Of a stretch of 64,000 nucleotides of DNA, positions 39,646-48,736 are shown piece by piece. The DNA comes from Kibdelosporangium philippinense (GTDB lineage Bacteria; Actinomycetota; Actinomycetes; Mycobacteriales; Pseudonocardiaceae): positions 1-64,000 of the forward strand of contig NZ_JAJVCN010000003.1 in the NCBI RefSeq assembly GCF_021390435.2, written 5' to 3'. The first letter of the stretch is position 1. Every line of letters starts with the position of its first letter. The notes beneath the pieces were generated by a model. It was not told the origin of the DNA, made no database searches, and saw only the letters and a program-made list of their open reading frames with translations. The position numbers and the translations under genes are program-made.

Positions 39646-41264
39646 GCCGCGCTCCTCAGCAAAGTGTTGGCCGCCAGCACGGGCTGGCCGGACGGGTTGA
39701 GCCGGACCGCGAGGCTGTGCTGCCACGCGGGATCCGTGTCGGGGAAGTCGGTCCGCACGTGACAGCCACGGCTTTCCGTGCGTGCCGCGGCGGCCGCGAT
39801 GAGCGCGCGGGCCACCAACGTCAACGCCGCGTCCTCGACCCGTTGGCTGGTCTTCAGCACAGTGTCCACTGCGGACACATCGAGCACCGAGCCGATCACG
39901 GCAAGGCCTTCGGAATCACGGCCGATCCCGGCGTAACGGCTCATCACGCGCTGCAGGACGTCCCTGTCCGCGACCGGCGCCGTCGGCAACGGCGCCTTCA
40001 CAGCCGCGCGCGGATCCGCCAGTACGCAGGCCGCGAGGTCTTCCGCGATCGCTTGTGCCGCGCGGGATCCGACCACGAGGCCTTCGAGCAAGCTGTTGGA
40101 CGCCAACCGGTTCGCGCCATGCAGGCCGGTGCGGGCGACTTCACCGACCGCGTAGAGACCGGTCACGCCGGTCCGCCCGTCCACAGTGGCCGCCACGCCG
40201 CCACACGCGAAGTGTGCGGCTGGAGACACCGGAATCGGGTCCTTGGCCGGGTCCACGCCGACCGAGTTGCAGGCCGCGAGCACAGTCGGGAAACGACGGC
40301 GGAACTCCGCCGCGTCCAGGTGGGTCGCGTCAAGGAAGACGTGATCGTCGATGCCGCCAGGCTCCGACGCCATCCGGCGCGTGATCGCGGCCGAGACGAC
40401 GTCACGCGGCGCGAGATCTTCCAGCGGGTGCACGCCTTTCATCACACGCTCGCCAAGAGGGTCGATGAGCACGGCACCTTCACCTCGAACAGCCTCGGTC
40501 ACCAGCGGGCAGCGGCCACGCGCGCCCGGGCCCGTGTACAGCACGGTCGGATGGAATTGCACGAACTCGACATCCGCCGCGGGCGCACCGGCACGCAGGG
40601 CCAACGCGAGCCCGTCTGCCGTCGCCACTTCGGGGTTGGAGGTCGCCTGGAACAACTGTCCTAAGCCACCCGTGGCCAGCAACACGGCTGGCGCGCTCAC
40701 CACGCCGGGAACACCATTCGGGTCCAGCACAAGCAAACCGACAACCGCACCCGTCGCCGTCCGTACGGTGTCGACAGCAATGTGGTTGTCCAGCAACGGA
40801 ACGCGCCCGTCCTGCGTCGCCGCCAACAGCGCGCGCTCGATCTCCGCGCCCGTGGCGTCGCCGCCCGCGTGCACGACACGGAACGCGCTGTGCCCGCCTT
40901 CCCTGGTCCTGGCCAGCTTTCCATCCCCGGCAGGGTCGAAAACCGCGCCCAGCTTGCGCAGTCGTGTCACGGCTGTCGCGCCGTCCGCCAGGATCGCGCC
41001 GACCGCGTCGTTGTCGCAGAGGCCGACGCCCGCCACCAGCGTGTCCTCAACGTGCGCGGCGACCGAGTCGCCTTCGTCGTGCTCACCAGGCAGGACAACA
41101 GCGACACCACCTTGCGCCCAGCGTGTGTTGCCTGAGCTCGCCGACGCCTTGGTGATCACCAGGACTCTCAGGCCACGCTCACGGGCCTCCAACGCGGCTG
41201 TGAGGCCAGCGACGCCGGTACCGACGACGATCACGTCGGCACGGGCCTCCCATTGCGGGCTCAC
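39642..41264 (-). CDS. nadB: L-aspartate oxidase
   Basis: 540 aa FAD enzyme oxidising aspartate to iminoaspartate for NadA. The FAD motif [21 protein letters not shown] is at the N-terminus, [13 protein letters not shown] follows, and [30 protein letters not shown] holds active-site residues. The fumarate-reductase-type C-terminal helical domain is complete. GTG start overlaps the nadA stop (GTGA). Confidence 0.95.
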   Translation of the reverse strand: MSPQWEARADVIVVGTGVAGLTAALEARERGLRVLVITKASASSGNTRWAQGGVAVVLPGEHDEGDSVAAHVEDTLVAGVGLCDNDAVGAILADGATAVTRLRKLGAVFDPAGDGKLARTREGGHSAFRVVHAGGDATGAEIERALLAATQDGRVPLLDNHIAVDTVRTATGAVVGLLVLDPNGVPGVVSAPAVLLATGGLGQLFQATSNPEVATADGLALALRAGAPAADVEFVQFHPTVLYTGPGARGRCPLVTEAVRGEGAVLIDPLGERVMKGVHPLEDLAPRDVVSAAITRRMASEPGGIDDHVFLDATHLDAAEFRRRFPTVLAACNSVGVDPAKDPIPVSPAAHFACGGVAATVDGRTGVTGLYAVGEVARTGLHGANRLASNSLLEGLVVGSRAAQAIAEDLAACVLADPRAAVKAPLPTAPVADRDVLQRVMSRYAGIGRDSEGLAVIGSVLDVSAVDTVLKTSQRVEDAALTLVARALIAAAAARTESRGCHVRTDFPDTDPAWQHSLAVRLNPSGQPVLAANTLLRSAA

Positions 41265-42259
41265 TCCCCACCGCCGGGCTGGCCGATCTCGATCATCCGC
41301 TGCACCGAGGCACGCGCGCGGGCCGCGGTCTCGAGGTCGACGTGCACCTCGTCCTTGTTCTCCCGCAGGCTACGCAGCAACGCGGCCGGTGTGATCATCT
41401 TCATGTACCGGCACGAGGCGCGGTCGTTCACCGCCCGGAAGTCGATCTCCGGCGCCGCCTTGCGCAGCTGGTGCAGCATGCCGATCTCGGTCGCCACGAG
41501 CACCGAGGTCGCATTGGTCGCCTTGGCCTCCTTGACCATGTCGCCGGTCGACAAGATCTTCACCTTCTCCGGCGGCACGATCCCCTCACCTGCCAGGTAG
41601 AGCGCCGAGGTCGCGCAGCCGCACTCCGGGTGCACGAACAGATCCGCCGACGGGTCCTGCGAGGCGCGTTCGGCCAGCTCAGGACCGTTGATCGCGGCGT
41701 GGACGTGGCACTCGCCCGCCCAGATGTGGATGTTGTCCCGGCCGGTCACGCGCTTGACGTGCGCGCCGAGGAACTGGTCCGGGCAGAACAGCACCTCACG
41801 GTCCGCGGGAATCGAGGCGACCACGTCGACCGCGTTCGACGAGGTGCAGCAGATGTCCGTCTCCGCCTTCACCTCGGCCGTGGTGTTCACATAGGACACG
41901 ACCACCGCGCCAGGGTGCTGCGCCTTCCACTCCCGCAGATCCGCCGCGGTGATCGAGTCGGCGAGCGAACACCCGGCCCGCTCGTCGGGGATCAGCACGG
42001 TCTTGTCCGGCGACAGGATCTTGGCGGTCTCGGCCATGAAGTGCACGCCGCAGAACACGATCGTGGACGCGCTGCTTTCGGCGGCGATCCGCGACAGCGC
42101 CAGCGAGTCACCAGTAAAGTCCGCGATGTCCTGGATCTCGGGAAGCTGGTAGTTGTGCGCGAGCAGGACGGCGTCGCGCTGATCGACCAGGCGCCGTACC
42201 TCGTCCCGCCAAGCCGCGTCCGGCTCGACCCCGCTATAAGGAGTCAATGTTGCCGTCAT
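41261..42259 (-). CDS. nadA: quinolinate synthase
   Basis: 332 aa [4Fe-4S] enzyme condensing iminoaspartate and dihydroxyacetone phosphate to quinolinate. Conserved cysteines in [26 protein letters not shown] region and [15 protein letters not shown], and the substrate motif [22 protein letters not shown]. Excellent ribosome site AGGAGG 6 bases before the ATG. First gene of the nad operon, divergent from nrtR. Confidence 0.96.
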   Translation of the reverse strand: MTATLTPYSGVEPDAAWRDEVRRLVDQRDAVLLAHNYQLPEIQDIADFTGDSLALSRIAAESSASTIVFCGVHFMAETAKILSPDKTVLIPDERAGCSLADSITAADLREWKAQHPGAVVVSYVNTTAEVKAETDICCTSSNAVDVVASIPADREVLFCPDQFLGAHVKRVTGRDNIHIWAGECHVHAAINGPELAERASQDPSADLFVHPECGCATSALYLAGEGIVPPEKVKILSTGDMVKEAKATNATSVLVATEIGMLHQLRKAAPEIDFRAVNDRASCRYMKMITPAALLRSLRENKDEVHVDLETAARARASVQRMIEIGQPGGGE

Positions 42260-42293
42260 CAGGTCCTCCTAGCTCCGGGTTTCCCATCCCGAG

Positions 42294-42316
42294 GTTTTCG
42301 CCTAAGGATCGAAAAC
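42294..42316. promoter_or_regulatory. probable NrtR operator in the nadA/nrtR spacer
   Basis: Perfect arms GTTTTCG (42294-42300) and CGAAAAC (42310-42316) around 9 bp. It sits directly before the nrtR ATG and 35 bp upstream of nadA. NrtR proteins are known to bind palindromes of about 21 bp upstream of NAD genes. Confidence 0.65.
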
Positions 42317-43021
42317 ATGCTTGATGCTACCACCGAGCCCCCCGTCCTCGGCCATGAGGTTTTGGCCGCGGTACTGCAAGTGAGAGCGGGATCACTCCAG
42401 GTCCTGCTCTGGGAACGGGCGAAGGAGCCGCACCTTGGCCGGTGGTCTCTGCCCGGTGGCAGGCTGCGACTGGACGAGGACGTCGAGCATTCGATCCGCC
42501 GTCAGCTGAAGGAAAAAGTCGACGTCCGGCAGCTCGCGCATGTCGAGCAGCTGGCCGTGTTCAGCGCGCCCGACCGCGTCCCAGGGCCACGTCTGATCGC
42601 CTCGGCTTTCCTCGGGCTCGTGCCGTCCGACAACGACCCCGAAGTACCGCCGGACACCTGCTGGCACCCGGTGAACGCCCTGCCAACGACCGCTTTCGAC
42701 CATGAGGCGATCGTCCGGCGGGCCCAGCACCGGCTGCGCTCGAAGCTCTCGTACACCAACATCGGCTTCGCACTGGCACCACCGACGTTCACGATGTCCG
42801 AATTGCGGGAAATCTATTCGGCTGCGTTGGGTTACAGCGTGTCGTCCACGAACCTGCAGCGCGTGCTGTCCAGGCGTGGGCTACTGGAGCCAACTGGGGA
42901 AACCACCAAGCCAGGACGGGCAGGCGGGCGGCCGGCGGCACTGTTCAGGTTCACTGTCCGTGGCATGCAGGTGACCGACGAGTTCGCGGTATTGCGCCCG
43001 CCCGCTGCGAAAACGCGGTGA
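42317..43021 (+). CDS. nrtR: NrtR-type Nudix/winged-helix regulator of NAD synthesis
   Basis: 234 aa. An N-terminal Nudix domain (HEVLAAVLQVRAGSLQVLLWER, LPGGRLRLDEDVEHSIRRQLKEK, about residues 10-60) with the Nudix box degenerate, then a C-terminal winged helix (TFTMSELREIYSAALGYSVSSTNLQRVLSRRG). NrtR senses ADP-ribose-type NAD metabolites through the inactive Nudix fold and represses NAD genes. Placement opposite nadABC with a palindrome between them supports the call. Confidence 0.88.
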   Translation: MLDATTEPPVLGHEVLAAVLQVRAGSLQVLLWERAKEPHLGRWSLPGGRLRLDEDVEHSIRRQLKEKVDVRQLAHVEQLAVFSAPDRVPGPRLIASAFLGLVPSDNDPEVPPDTCWHPVNALPTTAFDHEAIVRRAQHRLRSKLSYTNIGFALAPPTFTMSELREIYSAALGYSVSSTNLQRVLSRRGLLEPTGETTKPGRAGGRPAALFRFTVRGMQVTDEFAVLRPPAAKTR

Positions 43022-43040
43022 TGCCCGTACTTTTAGTGTT

Positions 43041-43721
43041 GTGCCCGAGACGCTTCCGCTGTTTCCTCTGCAGACAGTGCTGCTGCCGGGCGCGAACCTG
43101 CCCTTGCACATCTTCGAGCCGCGCTACCGGCAGCTGACCGTCGACCTGGTCACCGGGACAGTGCCGGAGAAACGCTTCGGTGTGGTCGCGATGAAGGCAC
43201 CCGTCAGCGAGGAAGTCGACAAGGTCGACCAGGTGCTGGCGGTCGGCTGCTCGGCGCTGCTGCGTCAGGCAACCCGCCTCGGCGATGGGCGCTACGACAT
43301 CATCACCACGGGTGAGCGGCGGTTCCGGCTGCTCGACCTCGACGCGACCAGCGCGCCTTACCTCGTCGGGACCGTCGAGTGGATCCCGGACGACGAGATC
43401 CCCGCCGCCGGTGCGGACCGGATCGACTCGCTGGCCGAGTCGGCTCGGGCGGCGTATCGCCGGTACTGCGAGACCGCTTGGGAACGCGAGGACTGGGACG
43501 AGCCAGCGGACGACACGGACCCTGCGGCGCTCGCGCATCTGCTGGCCGCGGATGCCTTGCTGCCGATGGAGGACCGTCAGGCCTTGCTGGAGGAGACGCG
43601 GCCGCTGCACCGGCTGCGGATGGTCTACTCCCTGCTCACACGAGAAGCGGGGATCATCGCGGCACTCCACGCTGTCCCCGCTCCCGCGTCGTCCTTCTCG
43701 GCCCCGATGAACCTCAACTAA
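43041..43721 (+). CDS. LON peptidase substrate-binding domain protein
   Basis: 226 aa. The opening ETLPLFPLQTVLLPGANLPL and HIFEPRYRQL are typical of the Lon N-terminal (PUA-like) domain without the ATPase and protease parts. Such stand-alone proteins are common in actinobacteria, role uncertain. GTG start 19 bp after nrtR, same strand, so possibly co-transcribed. Its 3' end overlaps the convergent MFS gene by 8 bp. Confidence 0.85.
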   Translation: MPETLPLFPLQTVLLPGANLPLHIFEPRYRQLTVDLVTGTVPEKRFGVVAMKAPVSEEVDKVDQVLAVGCSALLRQATRLGDGRYDIITTGERRFRLLDLDATSAPYLVGTVEWIPDDEIPAAGADRIDSLAESARAAYRRYCETAWEREDWDEPADDTDPAALAHLLAADALLPMEDRQALLEETRPLHRLRMVYSLLTREAGIIAALHAVPAPASSFSAPMNLN

Positions 43722-45216
43722 AAGCTCGTGAGTGGTTATCCGTGCTAGAACACGGATAACCACTCACGACAGGCTCTACACTCACCTTTCTGTTGTCCCT
43801 CATGACAATCAGCGCGATCGCAGCCGCCACGAGCACACCGATCCCGCTGATCACGAACGTCGTGGACATCGCGTCGGTGAACGCGATCTTCGCGGTCTCG
43901 GCAAGGCCGGGCACCTGAATGGACTCACCGATCGAGATCGGCGAACCGGCGGGCATCTCAGCCGTGAACGCGCCACTCAGAATGCTGCCCAAGGCGGCGA
44001 CGCCAAGCGCGGCACCCAACTGCTGAATGGTGTCGTTCAACGCGGAACCGACGCCTGCCTGCTCCGGCGGGACCGTGCCCATCAAAGCCGCGATCGCCGC
44101 CGGCACCGCAAGACCGCCACCACAACCCAGCACCAACAGTGCGGCGCCGATCGGCAGGAAACCCGCGCCCGACGAAAGCGTTGACATCCAGAAGAAGGCG
44201 ACCGCGTACAGCGCCAGTCCGATCGCGGCCATCAGGCGGTTGCCGATCTTCTGGCCGAGCGTGGCGCCAACACCGTTGCACACCAACGAACCCACGGCCA
44301 TCGGCAGGAACGCCAACCCGGCCGCGGTCGGCGTGAACCCGAGGACGAACTGCAGGTACTGGGTGACCACGATCATCAGGCCGCCGTTGCCGATCTGCGA
44401 CAGCGTCAACGCCAGGCTGCCACCGCTGAAGTTGCGGGCCTTGAACAACTTGAGCGGCACCATCGGCGACGGCGTGTACTTCTCCCATGCCACGAACGCG
44501 ACCAAGCTCGCGACCGCAACACCCAGCGGCACAAGGACATTCGGGTCAGAGAACGCGTACTTCGGCAGTTCGATGATCGTCCACACGACAGCGGTCATGC
44601 CCAGCGCGGACAGCACGGCACCCAGCGGATCCGGCTTCTGCCACGGGCCCTTGGACTCCGGCATCAAAGCGACAGCGGCGATGATGGCCAACACAGCGAC
44701 CGGCACGTTGATCAAGAACACCGCACCCCACCAGAACCACGCGATCAGCGCACCACCCAACACCGGACCACCAACGAACCCGACGGTCGCGGCGGCACTC
44801 CACACGGCCATGGCCTTGGGGCGCTCGTTGTCGTCGAAGACCGTGATCAGGATGGACAGCGTGCTCGGCATGATCAGCGCGCCGCCGATGCCCATCACTG
44901 TCCTGGCGATGATCAGCTGCGCCGGATCCGACGCGAACGCGGCGAGCAAGGACGAAGCGCCGAAGAGCGCCAGCCCGATGATCATGACCTTCCGGCGGCC
45001 GAACCGGTCACCGAGGCTGCCCGAAGTCAGCAACAGGCCAGCGAAAACCAGGATGTAGGAGTCCAGGATCCACTGGATGTCCTGCGGGCTCGCGGCCAGG
45101 TCCTCGGACAGCGGCGGCACCGCCACGGTCAGCACCATGTTGTCGATGACCAGCACCAACGTGCTGAGCACCAACACCACCAAGATCCACCAGCGGCGTG
45201 GGTTCCGCTCTTGCAT
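43714..45216 (-). CDS. MFS transporter, DHA2 (EmrB/QacA, 14-helix) type
   Basis: 500 aa from ATG 45216. Motifs: WILVVLVLSTLVLVIDNMVL in helix 1, GSLGDRFGRRKVMIIGLALF (motif A), TVMGIGGALIMPSTLSIL (motif B) and GFVGGPVLGGAL (motif C). Expected drug/proton antiporter. The last ~20 residues (VVSGYPCSSTDNHSRAFS) are encoded by the terminator hairpin and are unlikely to be conserved. Divergent from a TetR gene that probably represses it. Confidence 0.88.
   Translation of the reverse strand: MQERNPRRWWILVVLVLSTLVLVIDNMVLTVAVPPLSEDLAASPQDIQWILDSYILVFAGLLLTSGSLGDRFGRRKVMIIGLALFGASSLLAAFASDPAQLIIARTVMGIGGALIMPSTLSILITVFDDNERPKAMAVWSAAATVGFVGGPVLGGALIAWFWWGAVFLINVPVAVLAIIAAVALMPESKGPWQKPDPLGAVLSALGMTAVVWTIIELPKYAFSDPNVLVPLGVAVASLVAFVAWEKYTPSPMVPLKLFKARNFSGGSLALTLSQIGNGGLMIVVTQYLQFVLGFTPTAAGLAFLPMAVGSLVCNGVGATLGQKIGNRLMAAIGLALYAVAFFWMSTLSSGAGFLPIGAALLVLGCGGGLAVPAAIAALMGTVPPEQAGVGSALNDTIQQLGAALGVAALGSILSGAFTAEMPAGSPISIGESIQVPGLAETAKIAFTDAMSTTFVISGIGVLVAAAIALIVMRDNRKVSVEPVVSGYPCSSTDNHSRAFS
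43727..43768. terminator. 18-bp perfect hairpin, bidirectional terminator lying inside the MFS coding end
   Basis: CGTGAGTGGTTATCCGTG (43727-43744), loop CTAGAA, then the exact complement to 43768. It is placed between the convergent LON and MFS genes, but the MFS frame reads through it and stops at 43714. Confidence 0.8.
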
Positions 45217-45294
45217 CGGGCTCACTCCCCAGATTCTGCGAACGTTGTTCGGTCGATGCGCACACTGTACGCACACTGCGAACAGTGATGCAAG

Positions 45295-45316
45295 AGCGCA
45301 CATCGTGCGCTACTGT
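45295..45316 (+). promoter_or_regulatory. operator palindrome and leaderless -10 of the TetR gene
   Basis: AGCGCAC-ATC-GTGCGCT (45295-45311) is a perfect 17-bp palindrome touching TACTGT (45311-45316), a -10 box ending 6 nt before the ATG at 45323. Repeats of GCACACTG just upstream toward the MFS start may be further sites. Confidence 0.55.
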
Positions 45317-45322
45317 GAACGC

Positions 45323-46009
45323 ATGACGAGAGAGATTCCGTCCGTGTGGGCCCGTCCCAAGAAGGGGCGCGAGCAGCCCGCGCTGAGCCGCGAGCAGATC
45401 GTCAGCGAGGCGATCAAGCTGCTGGACACCGACGGCCTTGACGCGCTGAGCATGCGTAACCTGGGCAAACGCCTGTACGCGGGCGCGACCTCGCTCTACC
45501 GGCACGTGGTCAACAAGGACGAGCTGATCGAGCTGGCGATCGACGAGGTCTACGGCGAGATCGAGGTTCCGTCAGGAGACGACTGGCGTGCTGGTGTGAT
45601 CAGCACCGCGCAGAGCGTCCGGGCGATGATCACCCGGCATCCGTGGGTCGGCTCGGTTCTCGGCCAGGTCGGCCTGTCCTACCTGGGGCCGAACGTGATC
45701 CGGATGAGCGACAAGATGCTCGCGCTGTTCGAGCAAGGCGGCTTCGGCCTTGTCGACGGCAACCGCGCGATGCGGCTCGTGCTGAGTTATGTGATCGGCG
45801 CCGGGATCGGCGAGGCCGCGTGGCTCACGTCGCTCGCACGCAGTGGCCTGAGCGACGCGGAATGGGCCGAACAGGTGCTGCCCCTGGCCAAACAGGCTGC
45901 GGCGCCGTACCCACGACTGCTCGCGGCGCTCGACACCCCGGACACCGAGGACCTGTTCGCTTACGGCCTCGACGCGCTGCTCGACGGCCTGGTGGCCAAG
46001 CGGCCCTAA
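45323..46009 (+). CDS. TetR-family regulator (TetR_C type)
   Basis: 228 aa. Basic leader, then HTH ALSREQIVSEAIKLLDTDGLDALSMRNLGKRLYAGATSLYRHVVNKDEL, where the SLYRHV ending is typical of the TetR/TetR_C subgroup that governs drug efflux. It is divergent from the DHA2 pump, so it likely represses that pump and itself. The stop overlaps the DUF2567 gene by 4 bp in convergence. Confidence 0.87.
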   Translation: MTREIPSVWARPKKGREQPALSREQIVSEAIKLLDTDGLDALSMRNLGKRLYAGATSLYRHVVNKDELIELAIDEVYGEIEVPSGDDWRAGVISTAQSVRAMITRHPWVGSVLGQVGLSYLGPNVIRMSDKMLALFEQGGFGLVDGNRAMRLVLSYVIGAGIGEAAWLTSLARSGLSDAEWAEQVLPLAKQAAAPYPRLLAALDTPDTEDLFAYGLDALLDGLVAKRP

Positions 46010-46620
46010 CCCAGACGGCGGCCCAGGTCGTCCATGCCGTTCCAGGCAGCGAGGACGCCGTAGGCCAACGCTGTGGCCAGTGGTTGCGCCAGGATCACCC
46101 AGATCGATTCGAGGGTCGGCGCGATCGTCAGGGTGTCTCCGATGTTGGTTGTCGACGGGACCTCGTACATCCAGCCGGTGAACATGCCGGTCATCAGCGT
46201 GCCGAGATACGCGGCACCCAACGAACCCAGCACGGCGGCGACCATCGTGACCGGGCCACGGCGTTCGCGCAGGAACCACACGGCGACACCGACGATCAGC
46301 CCGGCACCGAAGCCGAGCAGCACGAACACCGCGATCGAGTCGAACCGGTGGTAGCTCTCGGCGGTCAACGGGATCAGGCCGCGCGTCGTCACCGACTTGA
46401 GCTGGCTCGGCGCCAGCAGCGACCACAGGTACGCGAGCGGAATGCCGACCAGCGTGATCAACGACAACACGCTGACCGCGGGTAGCAGATCCGCCTTGAT
46501 CACTACGCGTGAGCGCGGCGGCTGCGGGAGGTAGTAATGGGCGCCGTAAAGCGGATACAGCGGAACCTCCGCTGGCGCATCCCGTTGCTGCGCCTCGACG
46601 GGCTGTTCCGCCACAGCCAA
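46006..46620 (-). CDS. DUF2567-type membrane protein
   Basis: 204 aa. A Pro/Tyr-rich cytoplasmic start (EVPLYPLYGAHYYLPQPP), then four to five helices (AVSVLSLITLVGIPLAYLWSLL; IAVFVLLGFGAGLIVGVAVWF; VTMVAAVLGSLGAAYLGTLM; ILAQPLATALAYGVLAAW). It matches the position of the mycobacterial gene after bioB and bsaP. Function unknown. Confidence 0.75.
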   Translation of the reverse strand: MAVAEQPVEAQQRDAPAEVPLYPLYGAHYYLPQPPRSRVVIKADLLPAVSVLSLITLVGIPLAYLWSLLAPSQLKSVTTRGLIPLTAESYHRFDSIAVFVLLGFGAGLIVGVAVWFLRERRGPVTMVAAVLGSLGAAYLGTLMTGMFTGWMYEVPSTTNIGDTLTIAPTLESIWVILAQPLATALAYGVLAAWNGMDDLGRRLG

Positions 46621-46654
46621 AACCTCCCCTGGTCGACTACCCAGGGAACCGAGC

Positions 46655-46852
46655 TTAACTTGTGGACTGCGCCGAAGTTGACTCGCCGTGCCGACTGCAC
46701 TTGGCCGTCCACCCGGTCGGGGTCACCTGAACGACCATCCGCCGCGCGCACTGCGGGCAGAACCGCGGCGGGTCGATCAGAGCCAGCCGTTTCTGGCAGT
46801 ACGCGTGGTCGGCTTCGGTCTCCGGCTTACCGCACCAGCTGCAATACGTCAC
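46655..46852 (-). CDS. bsaP: biotin synthase auxiliary protein
   Basis: 65 aa with three cysteine motifs: YCSWCG at the N-terminus, HAYCQKR, and FCPQCARR, plus a late KCSRH. This fits BsaP, the small protein mycobacteria need for active BioB (Rv1590 type), thought to carry a metal centre. ATG 46852 overlaps the bioB stop as ATGA, so it is translated with BioB. The gene is easily missed because of its size. Confidence 0.85.
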   Translation of the reverse strand: MTYCSWCGKPETEADHAYCQKRLALIDPPRFCPQCARRMVVQVTPTGWTAKCSRHGESTSAQSTS

Positions 46853-47865
46853 AACGTCTCGTTCAACGCTTTGATCGGCATCTTCAGGTCCGCGAGCATC
46901 TCGAGGTCCTGGCTGGCTGGGCGGCCGAGGTTGGTCAGGTAGTTGCCGACGATGATCGCGTTGATCCCGCCGAGCATGCCCTGCTCCGCACCAAGGTCAC
47001 CCAGGGTGAGCTCACGGCCGCCTGCGAACCGCAGCATCGTGCGCGGCATGGCCAGCCGGAACGCGGCCACCGTGCGCAACGCTTCGGCGCCTTCGACGAT
47101 CGGGTAGTTCTCGTAGGGCGTGCCGGGGTTGGGGATGAGGAAGTTCATCGGCACCTCGTCCGGCTGCAGCTCGGCGAGCTGGACCGCGAACTCGGCGCGC
47201 TGCTCGATCGACTCACCCATTCCGATGATGCCGCCGGAGCACACCTCCATGCCCGCCTCACGGACCATCCGCAGCGTCTCCCAGCGCTCCTCCCACGCGT
47301 GCGTGGTGACCACGTTCGGGAAGTGCGAGCGCGCGGTTTCGAGGTTGTGGTTGTAGCGGTGGCAGCCCATGTCGACGAGCTCGTCCACCTGCTCCTGCGT
47401 CAGCATGCCCAGTGAGCAGGCGATCTGGATGTCGTTGCCGTCGTCCCTGATCGCCTTGATGCCGTCCCGCACCTGGCTGAGCAAACGCTTGTCCGGGCCA
47501 CGGACCGCGGCCACGACGCAGAACTCGGTCGCGCCGGCATCCCTGGTCTGCCGAGCGGCCTTGACCAGGCCGGGGATGTCCAGCCAGGCCGAGCGCACCG
47601 GTGTGGGGAAGCGGCCGGACTGCGAACAGAAGTGGCAGTCCTCCGGGCAGCCGCCGGTCTTCAGGCTGACGATGCCCTCGACCTCGACCTCAGGGCCGCA
47701 CCAGCGCATCCGGACCTCGTGGGCGAGGCCGAGCAGCTCCTCGAGCCGGTCGTCGTCGAGCGTGAGCACCTGGACAAGCTGCTCCTGGGACAGCCCGACC
47801 CCGCGCTGGAGCACCTGCTCACGCGCGATCTTCAAGATGTCGGTCTTCTCAGCTGCGGCCGTCAA
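46849..47865 (-). CDS. bioB: biotin synthase
   Basis: 338 aa radical-SAM enzyme inserting sulfur into dethiobiotin. The radical-SAM cluster is in [20 protein letters not shown] (CxxxCxxC); the auxiliary-cluster region [32 protein letters not shown] and the [15 protein letters not shown] motif are intact. Translation appears to start at TTG 47865, 5 bases after GGGAGG, since no ATG or GTG is suitably placed. Co-translated with bsaP. Confidence 0.95.
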   Translation of the reverse strand: MTAAAEKTDILKIAREQVLQRGVGLSQEQLVQVLTLDDDRLEELLGLAHEVRMRWCGPEVEVEGIVSLKTGGCPEDCHFCSQSGRFPTPVRSAWLDIPGLVKAARQTRDAGATEFCVVAAVRGPDKRLLSQVRDGIKAIRDDGNDIQIACSLGMLTQEQVDELVDMGCHRYNHNLETARSHFPNVVTTHAWEERWETLRMVREAGMEVCSGGIIGMGESIEQRAEFAVQLAELQPDEVPMNFLIPNPGTPYENYPIVEGAEALRTVAAFRLAMPRTMLRFAGGRELTLGDLGAEQGMLGGINAIIVGNYLTNLGRPASQDLEMLADLKMPIKALNETL

Positions 47866-47954
47866 TGGTCCTCCCTCAAGCCCGGGGCTGGTTCCGGTCG
47901 CTCAGTCTGCCTTAGAACAAGCCCTGCGGTGAGGGACGTATCTCACGCAGATGG

Positions 47955-48674
47955 TCACGAGGATTTGTAGGTCATCGCGAACTGCTCGGGGTCGAACTCG
48001 CCGCCGAACCACGGCGACAGCCCGCCGCGCGCGATTTCCAGGAAACGCTGGCGATCCAGCGCGCCCGCGCCTTCCGGCAGGGCTCCGAGCAGCGGCGCGC
48101 CCGCGGCGACCGGGAGATCTTCGAGGTTGCACCGGGCGGCGAGATCGGGTTCGGCTGGCCAACTGCCGACCACCACACCCAGCGATTCGATGCCTCGGCG
48201 CAGCAGTGCCTCGGCGGTCAGCGCGGTCGCGTTGAGGGTGCCGAGGCCGGCCTGTGCCACGACGATCACTGGCACGCCCATGGCCCACGCGGCGTCCGCG
48301 ATCGTCGAGCCGTTGCTGTCGAACCGGACCAGCAGGCCGCCCGCGCCTTCGACGATGACGACGTCGTGGTCCTCGTCCAGCATGGAGGTCTCTTGGGCGA
48401 TGTCGGCTGGCCCGATCGTAGCCATGCCGCTGCGTCTCGCCGCGGTCTCCGGAGCGAGCGGGTCGATGTATCGGGCCAGCTCACGAGTGGTCACGTCGCC
48501 AGCGAGCCTGCGGACGGTGTCCACGTCGCCGGTGCCGTCCTCATTGAGTCCGGCCTGTGCGGCCTTGAGCACCGCGACTCGCCTGCCGTCGGCTTGGGCC
48601 AGCGCGGCGATCGCTGCGGTGACGATCGTCTTGCCCACACCGGTCCCGGTACCGGTGACCACGATCACGCTCAC
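47955..48674 (-). CDS. bioD: dethiobiotin synthetase
   Basis: 239 aa P-loop ATPase closing the ureido ring of biotin. P-loop GTGTGVGKT (about residues 8-16), the acid VIVEGAGGLLVRFD, and APETAARRSG are recognisable. About 90 bp before bioB on the same strand. bioF, normally directly upstream, is replaced by a lacI gene. Confidence 0.93.
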   Translation of the reverse strand: MSVIVVTGTGTGVGKTIVTAAIAALAQADGRRVAVLKAAQAGLNEDGTGDVDTVRRLAGDVTTRELARYIDPLAPETAARRSGMATIGPADIAQETSMLDEDHDVVIVEGAGGLLVRFDSNGSTIADAAWAMGVPVIVVAQAGLGTLNATALTAEALLRRGIESLGVVVGSWPAEPDLAARCNLEDLPVAAGAPLLGALPEGAGALDRQRFLEIARGGLSPWFGGEFDPEQFAMTYKSS

Positions 48675-48724
48675 GTCGAACCAGACTACGAGCCGTACTC
48701 ACGGTACGACACGCCGGGGGTTAT

Positions 48725-48736
48725 GAAAGCGCTTAC
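48725..48736. promoter_or_regulatory. LacI-type operator copy at the 3' end of lacI
   Basis: GAAAGCGCTTAC, the reverse complement of the operator at 49814-49825, ends immediately beside the lacI stop codon. LacI/GalR proteins favour sites with a central CG such as AAGCGCTT. Two copies 1.08 kb apart could allow looping. Confidence 0.65.

Noticed and set aside
41342-42316. Extended 559-aa start for the NrtR frame
   Set aside because: The extra part is antisense to nadA and would run through the operator; homology begins at 42317.
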